DNA of 58,696 bases from contig JAUVXJ010000019.1 in the NCBI GenBank assembly GCA_030603665.1, positions 1 to 58,696 on the forward strand, written 5' to 3'. The stretch comes from Chloroflexota bacterium. GTDB taxonomy: Bacteria > Chloroflexota > Anaerolineae > UBA7937 > B3-Chlor. Both the position numbers and the translations under genes were made by a program. A model generated the notes under the pieces. It was not told the DNA's origin, searched no databases, and saw only the letters and a program-made list of their open reading frames with translations. The first letter of the stretch is position 1. Each line of letters opens with the position of its first letter. Below are positions 16,477 to 24,904 of this stretch, piece after piece.

Positions 16477-17871
16477 TCATCGCTTGTCAGCGATCTTGAG
16501 CAGTTCGGATACCTTGTGTATCTCTATAAGGTTGCTCTCGTGCGGGGTCTCGGTCCTGACGCCTGCGGTGAAGAGTACGTAATCATCATCCTCTAAGAGG
16601 TCCTTCTCCACCAGAATCTGGCATGCGTTCAGGATTATGTCGTCTGCCTCATGGTACCTGGCGTAGACCGGCGTCACGCCGAACACCAGCTCCAACTGTC
16701 TCTTGACCATCTCCTCGCTGGCCACTGCGATGATGGGTTGGCGGGGCCTGAACCTGGCGATCATCCTGGCTGTGTACCCTGATCTGGTCAGGGTCACTAT
16801 CTTGTCCAGAGGCATGGATCTGGCTATGACGTCGATGGATCTGCTGACGGTCTCTGAGACGTTGTAGAAACCGTTGACGGTTACCTGTCCTTTCAACACG
16901 CGCTCGGCTTCCAAGGCGATCTTGGACATCATCTCCACAGACTTCACCGGGTATTTTCCGATGGCGGTCTCTCCGGAGAGCATCACGGCGTCACTACCAT
17001 CCAGTATGGCGTTTGCCACGTCGCTGGTCTCCGCCCTGGTGGGTGTGGGATGGTCCACCATCGACTCCAGCATCTGTGTGGCAATGATTACGACCTTGCC
17101 CCTCTGATTGCATCTTCTGACCAGGTCTTTCTGGATCAGTGGTACCTTCTGGTATTCGATCTCCACGCCCAAATCGCCTCTGCCGACCATGAGCGCGTCC
17201 GCTTCGTCGAGAATATCGGACGCGTGCTGGACGCCCTCCTGGTTTTCGATCTTGGCGATGATGGCTTGGCTGCCTGTGCCTACTCGCCTCCTGAGGTTGG
17301 CGACATCGCTGGCATCTCGAGTGAAGGACAGGGCAAGGAACTCCACGTTCCGCTGCTTCGCATAGTCTATGGCCTTGAGGTCTTTGTCGGACAAGCGTGG
17401 AATGGCGAGCCGCTTGCCAGGGATGTTGACACCCTTGTTCTTGTCAATCGTGCCTTCGTGAAGTATGCGGAGATGGACCCTGCCATCCTGTTTTCTCTCC
17501 ACGATTGTGGTTACAGTACCGTCATCAATGGTGATCTTGTCGCCTACGTCCACTTCGTCGTAGAAGTCGTATGAGAAGGTGAATTCCTCGTCGTCGAAGC
17601 CGGCAACCACTATGTCTCCGGTCTCTACCTCGCGGGGAGCATCGGACCTCACCCTTACCTCGGGACCCTTGAGATCCAAGATGATCGGTATCTCGTCCAC
17701 CGCTCGGGTCATTTCGATGATGTGGTCATACTGGTCGAAATCACCGTGGCCGGTGTTGATGCGGATGACATCCATCCCAGCGGCGTGCATGCGCTTAATC
17801 GTCTCCTGCTTCATGCTGCCTGGGCCAATGGTGCAGACGATCTTTGTTCTCTTGTCGCGTTTCTTGGCCAC
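16477..17871 (-). CDS. pyk: pyruvate kinase
   Basis: 464 residues from GTG 17871, chosen because GGGAGGGAG precedes it; the frame extends to ATG 17898 without better support. The enzyme converts PEP and ADP to pyruvate and ATP. The barrel begins TKIVCTIGPGSM. The catalytic block is ALMVGRGDLGVEI and the substrate loop IATQMLESMVDHPTPTRAE. The C-terminal allosteric domain ends with LFTAGVR. Two potassium-site positions are unusual: RLNFSHG is RINTGHG (Ser to Gly), and the Thr of DTKGPE is Leu (DLKGPE). The glutamate typical of K+-dependent enzymes is kept. There is no extra C-terminal PEP-utiliser domain. It is the first gene of a minus-strand operon with the M20 peptidase. Confidence 0.95.
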   Translation of the reverse strand: MAKKRDKRTKIVCTIGPGSMKQETIKRMHAAGMDVIRINTGHGDFDQYDHIIEMTRAVDEIPIILDLKGPEVRVRSDAPREVETGDIVVAGFDDEEFTFSYDFYDEVDVGDKITIDDGTVTTIVERKQDGRVHLRILHEGTIDKNKGVNIPGKRLAIPRLSDKDLKAIDYAKQRNVEFLALSFTRDASDVANLRRRVGTGSQAIIAKIENQEGVQHASDILDEADALMVGRGDLGVEIEYQKVPLIQKDLVRRCNQRGKVVIIATQMLESMVDHPTPTRAETSDVANAILDGSDAVMLSGETAIGKYPVKSVEMMSKIALEAERVLKGQVTVNGFYNVSETVSRSIDVIARSMPLDKIVTLTRSGYTARMIARFRPRQPIIAVASEEMVKRQLELVFGVTPVYARYHEADDIILNACQILVEKDLLEDDDYVLFTAGVRTETPHESNLIEIHKVSELLKIADKR

Positions 17872-17969
17872 CGACTCTCTCCCTCCCAGGTTCTGCATCG
17901 TGCGTAGCGTGCTTCAGTGCACGTGCCGACGGCCACTGCCCTCGCAGATAGCCCCGGAATCCACTGATC

Positions 17970-17999
17970 ATTGTAGCACGGAGGATGTAAAAGTGGAAA
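17970..17999 (-). promoter_or_regulatory. possible pyk promoter, -10 TACAAT
   Basis: On the minus strand TACAAT lies at 17975-17970. A 4/6 match TTTCCA lies 18 bp upstream of it. The transcript would start ~90 nt before GTG 17871. Weak -35. Confidence 0.35.
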
Positions 18000-18067
18000 C
18001 GGTTGCTCGCAGGGTGGCTGGGAAGGCCAGAAGGGTGTCACGGCAGGACCTCCTGCGTCACCTACGG

Positions 18068-18096
18068 TTGACAGAGTCGCCGAGGGAAGGTATACT
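18068..18096 (+). promoter_or_regulatory. sigma70 promoter TTGACA-17-TATACT for mscS
   Basis: Perfect -35 at 18068-18073, 17-bp spacer, -10 TATACT at 18091-18096 (5/6). Transcription would start near 18103, ~37 nt before ATG 18140. Confidence 0.8.
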
Positions 18097-18139
18097 GGTT
18101 TCAGGGATCCTTGTGCTGCGGGCAGGAAGAGGAGGTTCG

Positions 18140-19234
18140 ATGGACGCGTTGGCGTGGCCGTTCTCAGACCAGGTATTCCGGGAAGTGGTGACAGCTGCGA
18201 CCCTGGTGATCGTGGTTGCCTTGGTTGCGCGGGTAGCGACCCTGTTCCTGGACCGCATCGTCCTCCGACTGGCCGGAAGGACCAAGACTGCTCTTGATGA
18301 CCTGATCATCGAAGCTATACGGACGCCAGTATTCGTCTTCATCATTCTCCTAGGGGCGAGGGCAGGACTGGCGGAACTGACCTTTCTCGAAGCAAGATTC
18401 GTGGAGCCGGTGGACGGTCTACTCTTCATCGGTTTCATCTTGGTGGGATTCACCCTCTTGTTCCGGCTTATTGGAGCGAGCGTGTCCTGGTATACCAGGA
18501 ATCTCACAGGGGGAGGCGCCGTTGACAGACAACTGGTCGTGTTTCTGAGGCGGGTTACGCAGCTCGTCCTGTTCTCTATTGCTCTGATCATGATCCTCGA
18601 TCATTTTAGTCTCGACATCAGCGCACTGGTGGCGACCCTGGGGGTGACTTCCCTGGCCTTCGCCTTGGCGGCCAGGGCGTTTCTCGAGGATACCATTGCC
18701 GGCTTTCTGATCGTTATCGACAGGCCCTTCAATGTGGGCGACCGCATCCAGCTGCCACAGGAGGTAATGGGCGAGTACGGAGACTGGGGAGACGTGGTGG
18801 AGATTGGCGTGCGTAGCACTCGCGTCCGATCCGTGGACGGGGTCCTCCTCACAGTGCCCAACTCGAAGTTGACGAACGAGGTGGTTATCAATTTCAGTCA
18901 CAGCGAGAGCCCCAACCTTCGCGTGCGCGTACGCGTCGCCGTCGAGCCTGACTTGGAGAACGTGCGGAACGCTGTGAGCGAGATCGAGAGGATGGCCTCG
19001 GAACACCCGCGTGTCTCCGCTGAGCCCAGACCCCCCGAGGTGGTGATCCGCGAGATCGAGGAGTACGACGTGTTGCTGGAGCTGCGCTTCTACGTGGAGG
19101 ACGCACGGCAGATGAGGAGGGTCAAGTCGGCGGTGACTGAGAGTATCTTGGAGGCCTTTGAGGAACAGGGAGTCCGGCTCGCCACCCCGACGCAGATGGT
19201 CAAACTTGTGGGGGAGCGCAGCAATGTCCCCTGA
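18140..19234 (+). CDS. MscS-family mechanosensitive channel
   Basis: 364 residues from ATG 18140 behind AGGAGG. The frame is open back to 17579, but that region is antisense to pyk. There are four hydrophobic segments (~12-35, 55-75, 90-112, 135-160). The last leads into the MscS pore and hinge: SALVATLGVTSLAFALAARA followed by FLEDTIAGFLIVIDRPFNVG. The cytoplasmic beta domain has GDWGDVVEIGVRSTRVRS, then VPNSKLTNEVVINFS. The C-terminal alpha/beta domain ends around LATPTQMVKL. The family forms tension-gated channels that release solutes on osmotic downshift. It diverges from pyk across 268 bp. The length is slightly above that of E. coli MscS because of an extra N-terminal helix. Confidence 0.93.
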   Translation: MDALAWPFSDQVFREVVTAATLVIVVALVARVATLFLDRIVLRLAGRTKTALDDLIIEAIRTPVFVFIILLGARAGLAELTFLEARFVEPVDGLLFIGFILVGFTLLFRLIGASVSWYTRNLTGGGAVDRQLVVFLRRVTQLVLFSIALIMILDHFSLDISALVATLGVTSLAFALAARAFLEDTIAGFLIVIDRPFNVGDRIQLPQEVMGEYGDWGDVVEIGVRSTRVRSVDGVLLTVPNSKLTNEVVINFSHSESPNLRVRVRVAVEPDLENVRNAVSEIERMASEHPRVSAEPRPPEVVIREIEEYDVLLELRFYVEDARQMRRVKSAVTESILEAFEEQGVRLATPTQMVKLVGERSNVP

Positions 19235-19269
19235 TGGCCGGATGGGGAGCGGAGAGGTCAGGCTGACGA

Positions 19270-19300
19270 CAGACAGGTGAGGACCCGCCATACCTGTCTG
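19270..19300 (+). terminator. hairpin after mscS
   Basis: CAGACAGGT (19270-19278) and ACCTGTCTG (19292-19300) form a perfect 9-bp stem with a 13-nt loop, 35 bp after the mscS stop. No T-run follows, so termination is only inferred. A further palindrome GGTCGATCGACC is at 19311-19322. Confidence 0.4.
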
Positions 19301-19624
19301 GAGCGCCCATGGTCGATCGACCGAACTGGGGGAGGTGCTCGCCATCTCGCCTCGATTCTCAACCCCCTGACCAGCCTCATGGGAGTATGTGGGATAGACT
19401 TCGTCTGCTTGCTGGAACCATCGCGGCACTGGGGCTACTCTGCGCTCCGGATGGTGCTGGTGGGGGTTGGCCTGACCGAACTCACGTACTCTTGAACGAA
19501 GCGTTGGATCTGAACTTTTGAGGGGATTGGCGGGCTTTTCTAACCTCGGCGTGACGGCACTGGCTGCTCCTTAGTGCTGTCCTCCTACGTACTCGCTTGA
19601 CCAGATGGGATACTTCCTGCGCAC

Positions 19625-19685
19625 GCGGCAGGCCTGCCGCTTCCCTTGGATGACCGCATGGCGGGTATCGGTGATAGTCCAAGGG
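19625..19685 (-). terminator. structured 3' end of MFS operon
   Basis: Reading on the minus strand, CCCTTGGA (19685-19678) pairs perfectly with TCCAAGGG (19650-19643). It is followed by the perfect 16-bp palindrome GCGGCAGGCCTGCCGC (19640-19625). No U-tract is seen, so this is a possible terminator or mRNA-end stabiliser. Confidence 0.35.
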
Positions 19686-19699
19686 TAGTGGTCTCGTGC

Positions 19700-20962
19700 C
19701 TAGCCTGCTCGCTGAGCTCCGCGGGCGTGCGTGCGAGGCAGAAGGCGTACCAGGGGCGATCCCAGCAGCAGGATGATGGCACTGATGATGAACGCCTGAC
19801 GAAGGCCCAGCAAGTCGCCCAGAATCCCGACCACCACCGCGGCTGCGGAGGCGGTGATGAAGGTCACGGCGAGGTACATGCCGGTGGCCAGAGCACGATT
19901 GTCGGGGCAACTCTCCTGGACGAAAGCCATGAAGACAGCGCGCGCGGCGGGGCCGGTGGTGCCCACTAATAGCAGAATGGGGAGTCTCATCCAACCATCT
20001 ACGGCGAGGAAGACGAGTATGAGTGCGGCGGCGGAAGACATGGAGAGGAAGATAACCATACGCCGTCCCAGGCGATCGCTGATAGCGCCGCCTGAGAGCG
20101 CTCCTATCCAGCCTGCGCCTGTTAGCACGGTAAGAGAGATGCCGGCGAACCACATGCTCTCGCCTTCCTGGATAAGCAGCGTCGGAAGAAAGGTCATCAG
20201 AGCGGCGGTCGGCAGCGCGCGAACGACGCTGATGACGACGAGGGGCGCCATTAGCGGTTGGAAGGCTTGGAGGCCGTCGCGAAGGGATCCATGCCGTTGG
20301 TCAGCTGGGGAGACCGTGGAAGTCTCTCTCAGACGGAGATAGAGGATGACCGAGGCGATCCAGCCGGCGATCATCAGCCACGGCGTACCCTCAAGACCGA
20401 CCAGGTGGAGAGCAACAACCACAATCATCGGGCCGATGGTGAAGCCAAGGCTTCCGCCCACCATCCAGATGCCCATGCCCCATCCCAATTTGGCGCCCGA
20501 GAAACGTCCGGCCATGGCGGGGGCCACGGCGTGCAGAAAGGCTGCCCCCAACCCCGCTGCCAGGGTGAACGTGAACAGAACACCATAGCTGGGGGCGATA
20601 CCAAGGAGGCTCATCATTGTGCCTGTGATGGCCGGTGCCAGGATGATCAGGTACCGCAAATTGACTCGGTCTCCAAGGTGACCGATGAGGGGCTGAAGAA
20701 TGGCGGGGATGGTCCTGGCTAACTCGAGGGCGCCGGCCTGCGTCATGGAGAGAGATAACTTGGTGATCAACGCTGGCAGGAGCGGGGCCATGAACGCAGA
20801 GTATGTGTCGTGGACCGCATGGGCGAAGGTGAAGGTGGCGACGTATTCTGTCTGGAAAGCGGCAGCGCCGGTCACGCTTGAGGAAGTGTTTCCATCAGCG
20901 TGATCCGCGGCTGGCGTCTGCCCTTTGGTGCCGTTCTTGCTGTGTTTGATTGACCGAGACAT
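19700..20962 (-). CDS. MFS transporter, tandem paralog 1 (distal)
   Basis: 420 residues, about 12 predicted membrane helices in two six-helix halves. The opening motif TFTFAHAVHDTYSAFMAPL and the loop LQPLIGHLGDRVNLRYLII resemble the Fsr (fosmidomycin-resistance-like) MFS branch. The loop between helices 8 and 9 has GGAISDRLGRRMV, the usual MFS DRxGRR signature. The N-terminus is a ~45-residue hydrophilic tail (MSRSIKHSKNGTKG). It is the last and most promoter-distal gene of five. ATG 20962 is preceded by AGGA. It is closest to paralog 2, sharing the MSRS-NGT start and the STxSPxxQxxGSLR central loop. The substrate is unknown; drug or metabolite efflux is only a family-level expectation. Confidence 0.92.
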   Translation of the reverse strand: MSRSIKHSKNGTKGQTPAADHADGNTSSSVTGAAAFQTEYVATFTFAHAVHDTYSAFMAPLLPALITKLSLSMTQAGALELARTIPAILQPLIGHLGDRVNLRYLIILAPAITGTMMSLLGIAPSYGVLFTFTLAAGLGAAFLHAVAPAMAGRFSGAKLGWGMGIWMVGGSLGFTIGPMIVVVALHLVGLEGTPWLMIAGWIASVILYLRLRETSTVSPADQRHGSLRDGLQAFQPLMAPLVVISVVRALPTAALMTFLPTLLIQEGESMWFAGISLTVLTGAGWIGALSGGAISDRLGRRMVIFLSMSSAAALILVFLAVDGWMRLPILLLVGTTGPAARAVFMAFVQESCPDNRALATGMYLAVTFITASAAAVVVGILGDLLGLRQAFIISAIILLLGSPLVRLLPRTHARGAQRAG

Positions 20963-21074
20963 AGGTATCCTGATGGACTTTGGCAGCGGCCGTGAGATGG
21001 CCCTGGTGATGGGTATTGGTCAGGCCTCAGCAGGAGTCGCCTCTGAGCAGAACCTCCGGCCATGGTCTCGCGGG

Positions 21075-22328
21075 CTAGTCGGGTTCGCTGGGACTGGAGG
21101 CTGGAAGCAGACGAACCAGGGGTGATCCCAGAAGCAGGATCACGGCGCTGAGCAGGAAGGCCGTCCTCAAGCCCATGATGTCGCCCAGAGCGCCTAGCAC
21201 CACCGCCGATCCTGACTCGAGCATGAAGCTCAGGGCCAGGAACGTGCCGTTGGCCATCGCCCGGTTGCTTGGGCAGTGTTCCTGCACCAGGGCCATCAGC
21301 ACCGCGCGCGTCGCCGGGAGGGAGATACCCATCAGCATGAGGATGGGAAGCCGCATCCAACCAGTGCTGTTGAGGAAGACAAACATCAACAGGGCAGCCG
21401 ACGACATTGCCGCGAAAATGACCACCCTTCTCCCCACGCGGTCGCTAATCGCTCCCCCCATCAGGGCCCCGATCCAACCCACCCCTGTCTGGAGGGTGAG
21501 AGCGATACCAGCGAACCATAGGCTATCCCCTTCCTGAGTGAGGAATATGGGGAGAAAGGTGCTTCGGGCGGAGATGAACAGTCCGGTGGCCGCGATGATG
21601 GCTGTAAGAGGGGCCATGAGTGGTCTCAGCGCTCTGAAACCCTCGCGCAATGAGCCCCGATGTTGAGAGACTGGCGACAAGGTTGAGGCGTCTCTCAGGC
21701 GAATGAAGAGCAACGCTGAGGACATCCAACCCCCCAGCATCAGCCACGGGGTAGCCTCCAGGCCGAACTTGCTGATCACACTCACGATGATCACAGGCCC
21801 GACGGCAAAGCCGACGCTGCCCCCCACCATCCACACGCCCATCCCACGGCCTAGCTTCGCGCCGGCTGCACGTCCCGCCATGGCGGGGGCCACAGCGTGG
21901 AGAGCGGCCGAGCCGAGGCCTGCAGCCAAGGACAGCATGATCAGGATAGCATAATTGGGGGCTATACCCAGGAGGCTCATCATGGTTCCTGTGATTGCAG
22001 GTGCCAGTATGACCAGGTACCGCAGATTGACGCGATCTCCCAGGTGGCCGATGAAGGGCTGAAGTAGTGATGGCACGGTCTTAGCAAAGTCCAGGAGTCC
22101 GGCCTCTGTCATGGAGATGGAGAGGTTGGCGATCAACGAGGGCAGCATGGGTGCCAGGAACGAGCTATAGGTGTCGTGAACCCCATGGGCGAAGGTGAAG
22201 GTGGCAACCTGTCCTGTCTGGAACTCGGCAGCTTTGGGCGCAGTTGAGGAAGCTCTTCCAGCAGTTTGGTCTGTGGTTGGCCTCTCCCCTTCGGTGCCGT
22301 TTGTTCTGTGATTGGTAGACCGAGACAT
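21075..22328 (-). CDS. MFS transporter, tandem paralog 2
   Basis: 417 residues from ATG 22328 (MSRSTNHRTNGTEG); the frame runs on to 22424, inside the preceding gene. The Fsr-like start is TFTFAHGVHDTYSSFLAPM, and LQPFIGHLGDRVNLRYLVI and GGAISDRVGRRVV follow at the expected places. The middle loop is THR/SER-rich (DASTLSPVSQHRGSLREG). It begins 7 bp after the stop of paralog 3, with AGGATAGCC as ribosome-binding region overlapping that stop, so coupled translation is likely. The gap to paralog 1 is 112 bp. It is the closest relative of paralog 1 in the array, so this pair probably arose by the most recent duplication. Confidence 0.92.
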   Translation of the reverse strand: MSRSTNHRTNGTEGERPTTDQTAGRASSTAPKAAEFQTGQVATFTFAHGVHDTYSSFLAPMLPSLIANLSISMTEAGLLDFAKTVPSLLQPFIGHLGDRVNLRYLVILAPAITGTMMSLLGIAPNYAILIMLSLAAGLGSAALHAVAPAMAGRAAGAKLGRGMGVWMVGGSVGFAVGPVIIVSVISKFGLEATPWLMLGGWMSSALLFIRLRDASTLSPVSQHRGSLREGFRALRPLMAPLTAIIAATGLFISARSTFLPIFLTQEGDSLWFAGIALTLQTGVGWIGALMGGAISDRVGRRVVIFAAMSSAALLMFVFLNSTGWMRLPILMLMGISLPATRAVLMALVQEHCPSNRAMANGTFLALSFMLESGSAVVLGALGDIMGLRTAFLLSAVILLLGSPLVRLLPASSPSEPD

Positions 22329-22335
22329 GGCTATC

Positions 22336-23613
22336 CTAGTGGACCATTGTAGGGCCGTGGGGTGGCCCCGGTGGCGGGTAGTCTTGGTCAATCGCCGTGG
22401 GCGCTCCCCCGGGGAGGAGAGCAACCAGCGGCAAGCTCAAGAGCATGAGCACGGCGGTAATGACGATGGTGGGGCTCAGGCCAATAAGGTCGCCCAGAAT
22501 GCCCACTGTCAGCGATGAGATCGATTCCGACATGAAGCCGAGGGCGTGATAGACGCCGTTGGCCAGGGCCCGATTGTCAGGAGAGGATTCCTGGACCAGG
22601 GTCATGATGACCACGTTGGAGGGCGGAATGGCGAAGCCGAGAAGGATCAGGACCAGCACCAGGGTCCAGTCTCTGGCACCCAACATGGCGAGGGCGAAAA
22701 TCGGGGCAGCGACGGTGAAGGTGGAGAGGATGAGGCGGCGTCCCCATCGGTCGCTCATCGATCCTCCGACCAGAGAACCAACCATGCCTGCCCCCGCGCT
22801 GATAGACACGGCGAGCCCCGCAAACCACAAGGGCGCCCCCTGCTCGGTGAGGTACGTGGGGAGGAAGATGAACGTAGCCGTAACCAGAAAAGAGCGCAAC
22901 AAGGTGATGCCGGCGACGGGGAGGAATATCGGCTTGACCGACTGCAATCCCTCGCGCCAGGAGTTGCTCACCACGGAGTCAGGAGGTCGGGCGGGGACCC
23001 GGCGAAGGACCGCGAAGAGGAGTCCGGAAGCCGCCCAGCCCCCGACCATGAGCCAGGGTGTGCCCTCCAGGGAGAGGAAGTTCAGGGTGGTGACCACAAT
23101 CAAGGGGCCAATGGTGAAACCGAGCGCCCCTCCCACCATCCAGATTCCCATTCCGCGCCCCAGTCTGCGACCCGAGAGGCGACCGGCCATCGCTGGCGCC
23201 ACCGCGTGCAAGGCCGCTGATGCCAGGCCGGCCACGGTCACCAGGAGGGCGACCACGAGCAGTCTGGGAGCGATGCCCAGCAGACTCATCGCTGTGGCGA
23301 CAATGGCCGGGGAGAAGATGACCAGGTAGCGCAGATCGGCGCGATCGGCCAGGTGGCCTATGGCCGGCTGAAGCAAGGACGGCAAAGTGCTGAGGAAGGC
23401 GATCAACCCTGCCTCGGTCTTGGAGAGGGATAGTTTCTCCATCAGTGGTGGGAGCAGGGGCGGCAGAAAAGCGGCGTACGTGTCGTTGGCGGCGTGGGCG
23501 AAGCCCAGGGCCGTCACGGATCCAGTGGGGAAGTCATCGGCGGAGGGCATCCGCTCGGCTCCTGGACCGCCTGGCTGTTCACACGCTGTTCCATGGCTAG
23601 TAGCGTCGCTCAT
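22336..23613 (-). CDS. MFS transporter, tandem paralog 3
   Basis: 425 residues starting MSDATSHGTACEQPGG. The conserved start is ALGFAHAANDTYAAFLPPL, the first loop LQPAIGHLADRADLRYLVI and the second-half signature GGSMSDRWGRRLI. The N-terminal tail is hydrophilic, like those of the other copies but unrelated in sequence, so the tails diverge while the membrane core is kept. It sits 28 bp downstream of paralog 4. The central loop (VPARPPDSVVSNSWREG) differs from paralogs 1 and 2. The substrate is not predictable from sequence. Confidence 0.92.
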   Translation of the reverse strand: MSDATSHGTACEQPGGPGAERMPSADDFPTGSVTALGFAHAANDTYAAFLPPLLPPLMEKLSLSKTEAGLIAFLSTLPSLLQPAIGHLADRADLRYLVIFSPAIVATAMSLLGIAPRLLVVALLVTVAGLASAALHAVAPAMAGRLSGRRLGRGMGIWMVGGALGFTIGPLIVVTTLNFLSLEGTPWLMVGGWAASGLLFAVLRRVPARPPDSVVSNSWREGLQSVKPIFLPVAGITLLRSFLVTATFIFLPTYLTEQGAPLWFAGLAVSISAGAGMVGSLVGGSMSDRWGRRLILSTFTVAAPIFALAMLGARDWTLVLVLILLGFAIPPSNVVIMTLVQESSPDNRALANGVYHALGFMSESISSLTVGILGDLIGLSPTIVITAVLMLLSLPLVALLPGGAPTAIDQDYPPPGPPHGPTMVH

Positions 23614-23641
23614 AGCTGGGTACCCGTGGGCCTCCCTTGGC

Positions 23642-24862
23642 TCACGTTGGACTCTCAGTCTGTGCGGTCGCTGCCTTCTGGCGAGGTAGCAGGAACACCA
23701 GGGGGAGGCTTGCCAAGAAGACGAGGGCAGCCAGCGCAGTTGCCACCTCTAGGCCGATCACGTCGGCCAGGGCACCCAGCAGGACAGCTCCCACCGACTC
23801 TGAGATGAAGGTCATTGATAATAGCACACCCGTGGCCAATGCGCGGTTGTCTGGGGAACTTTCCTGCATCAGGGCCAGGGAGATGACGTGGGTGGCGGGC
23901 ATGGTCAGACCCAGGCCCAGCAGGGCCGGCAGTTGCAGCCAGCCACGGAGCGCGACCAGCGCGAGTACGAGCATTGGCGCTGTCAGTATGGAGATGAACA
24001 TGATGGGGCGCCGGCCCAGACGGTCACTTGCAGAGCCGGTGATGAGAGCACCGCCAGCCGACGCCAGTTGCAGAATGGACAAGGAGATGCCCGCCAGCCA
24101 GAATGAGACGCCTTGACCGGTCAACAAGGTGGGCAGGAAGGTCAGGGTTGCTGAGAAAGCCATGGCACGCATGAGGGTGATGCCCACCACAGGCAAAAGA
24201 ATCGGGCGCATGCCTTCCATCCCGTGGCGCCACGAGCTGCTCGCTGAGGACGCAGCGGGTTGGAGTGGTACGCGCCTGAGGCGCAGATAGAGGACAACCG
24301 AACCCAGCCACCCTAGGATGGCCAGCCAGGGCGTGGCCTGCAAGGTGGCTACGTCGACAATGGACGCCACCAGGATCGGGCCCACAGCGAAACCCAGGTA
24401 TCCGCCCACGGTCCAGAAGCCCATCCCGCGGCCCAGTCTCAGGCCGGAGAGCCGTCCGGCCATGGCCGGTGCGGCAGCGTGAAAACTGGCAGAACAGAGA
24501 CCGGCGATGGCAACCAGGAGGGCCAGGATTGCGTATCGAGGCGCGATACCGAGGAGACTCATCGCTGTGCCCGTCGCCGCAGGCATGAGGATGACAAAGT
24601 ACCGCAGGCTCGCCCGGTCGGCGAGGTGGCCGATCACGGGTTGGAGCAGGGAGGGAGCAGAGTGCATGAACGCCAGGAGACCGGCCTGCGTGTTGGAAAG
24701 GGTTAGCCTGGCAATCAGGGCAGGCAAGAGGGGAGCCAGGAAGCTTGCGTATATGTCGTTGAGCATATGCGCGAAGCTCACGGTGAGCACGGGACCGGTC
24801 TGGAATGTCTCGCTTTCTGCCGGGACCTCGGCTTTCTGATTCCCCATGGCGCGTCCATTCAT
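23642..24862 (-). CDS. MFS transporter, tandem paralog 4
   Basis: 406 residues from ATG 24862 (MNGRAMGNQKAEV); an internal ATG at 24847 (MGNQKAEV) could be the real start. Motifs: TVSFAHMLNDIYASFLAPL, LQPVIGHLADRASLRYFVI, and TGSASDRLGRRPI in the second half. The second-half glycine pair seen in the other copies (GGxxSD) is changed to TGSASD here. It is separated from paralog 5 by 42 bp. A 386-residue overlapping frame on the same strand (24024-25184) crosses both genes and is a shadow. Confidence 0.92.
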   Translation of the reverse strand: MNGRAMGNQKAEVPAESETFQTGPVLTVSFAHMLNDIYASFLAPLLPALIARLTLSNTQAGLLAFMHSAPSLLQPVIGHLADRASLRYFVILMPAATGTAMSLLGIAPRYAILALLVAIAGLCSASFHAAAPAMAGRLSGLRLGRGMGFWTVGGYLGFAVGPILVASIVDVATLQATPWLAILGWLGSVVLYLRLRRVPLQPAASSASSSWRHGMEGMRPILLPVVGITLMRAMAFSATLTFLPTLLTGQGVSFWLAGISLSILQLASAGGALITGSASDRLGRRPIMFISILTAPMLVLALVALRGWLQLPALLGLGLTMPATHVISLALMQESSPDNRALATGVLLSMTFISESVGAVLLGALADVIGLEVATALAALVFLASLPLVFLLPRQKAATAQTESPT

Positions 24863-24904
24863 CCGAGGAACGGTGACCTCGTGCCGTTGGTAGGGCGTTA
24901 CGGG

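Larger units (their letters stand above)
19235..19699. other. 465-bp convergent intergenic stretch between mscS and the MFS operon
   Basis: No gene was recognised. The content is the hairpin after mscS and the two inverted repeats near the end of the MFS operon, listed separately. Confidence 0.5.

Noticed and set aside
17579..18139. 187-codon N-terminal extension of mscS
   Set aside because: The frame is open, but the region is antisense to pyk and lies upstream of the mscS promoter and ribosome-binding site.
18419..19429. 336-residue minus-strand frame over mscS
   Set aside because: The plus strand encodes a complete MscS channel with its own consensus promoter; the minus frame lacks hydrophobic helices or motifs.
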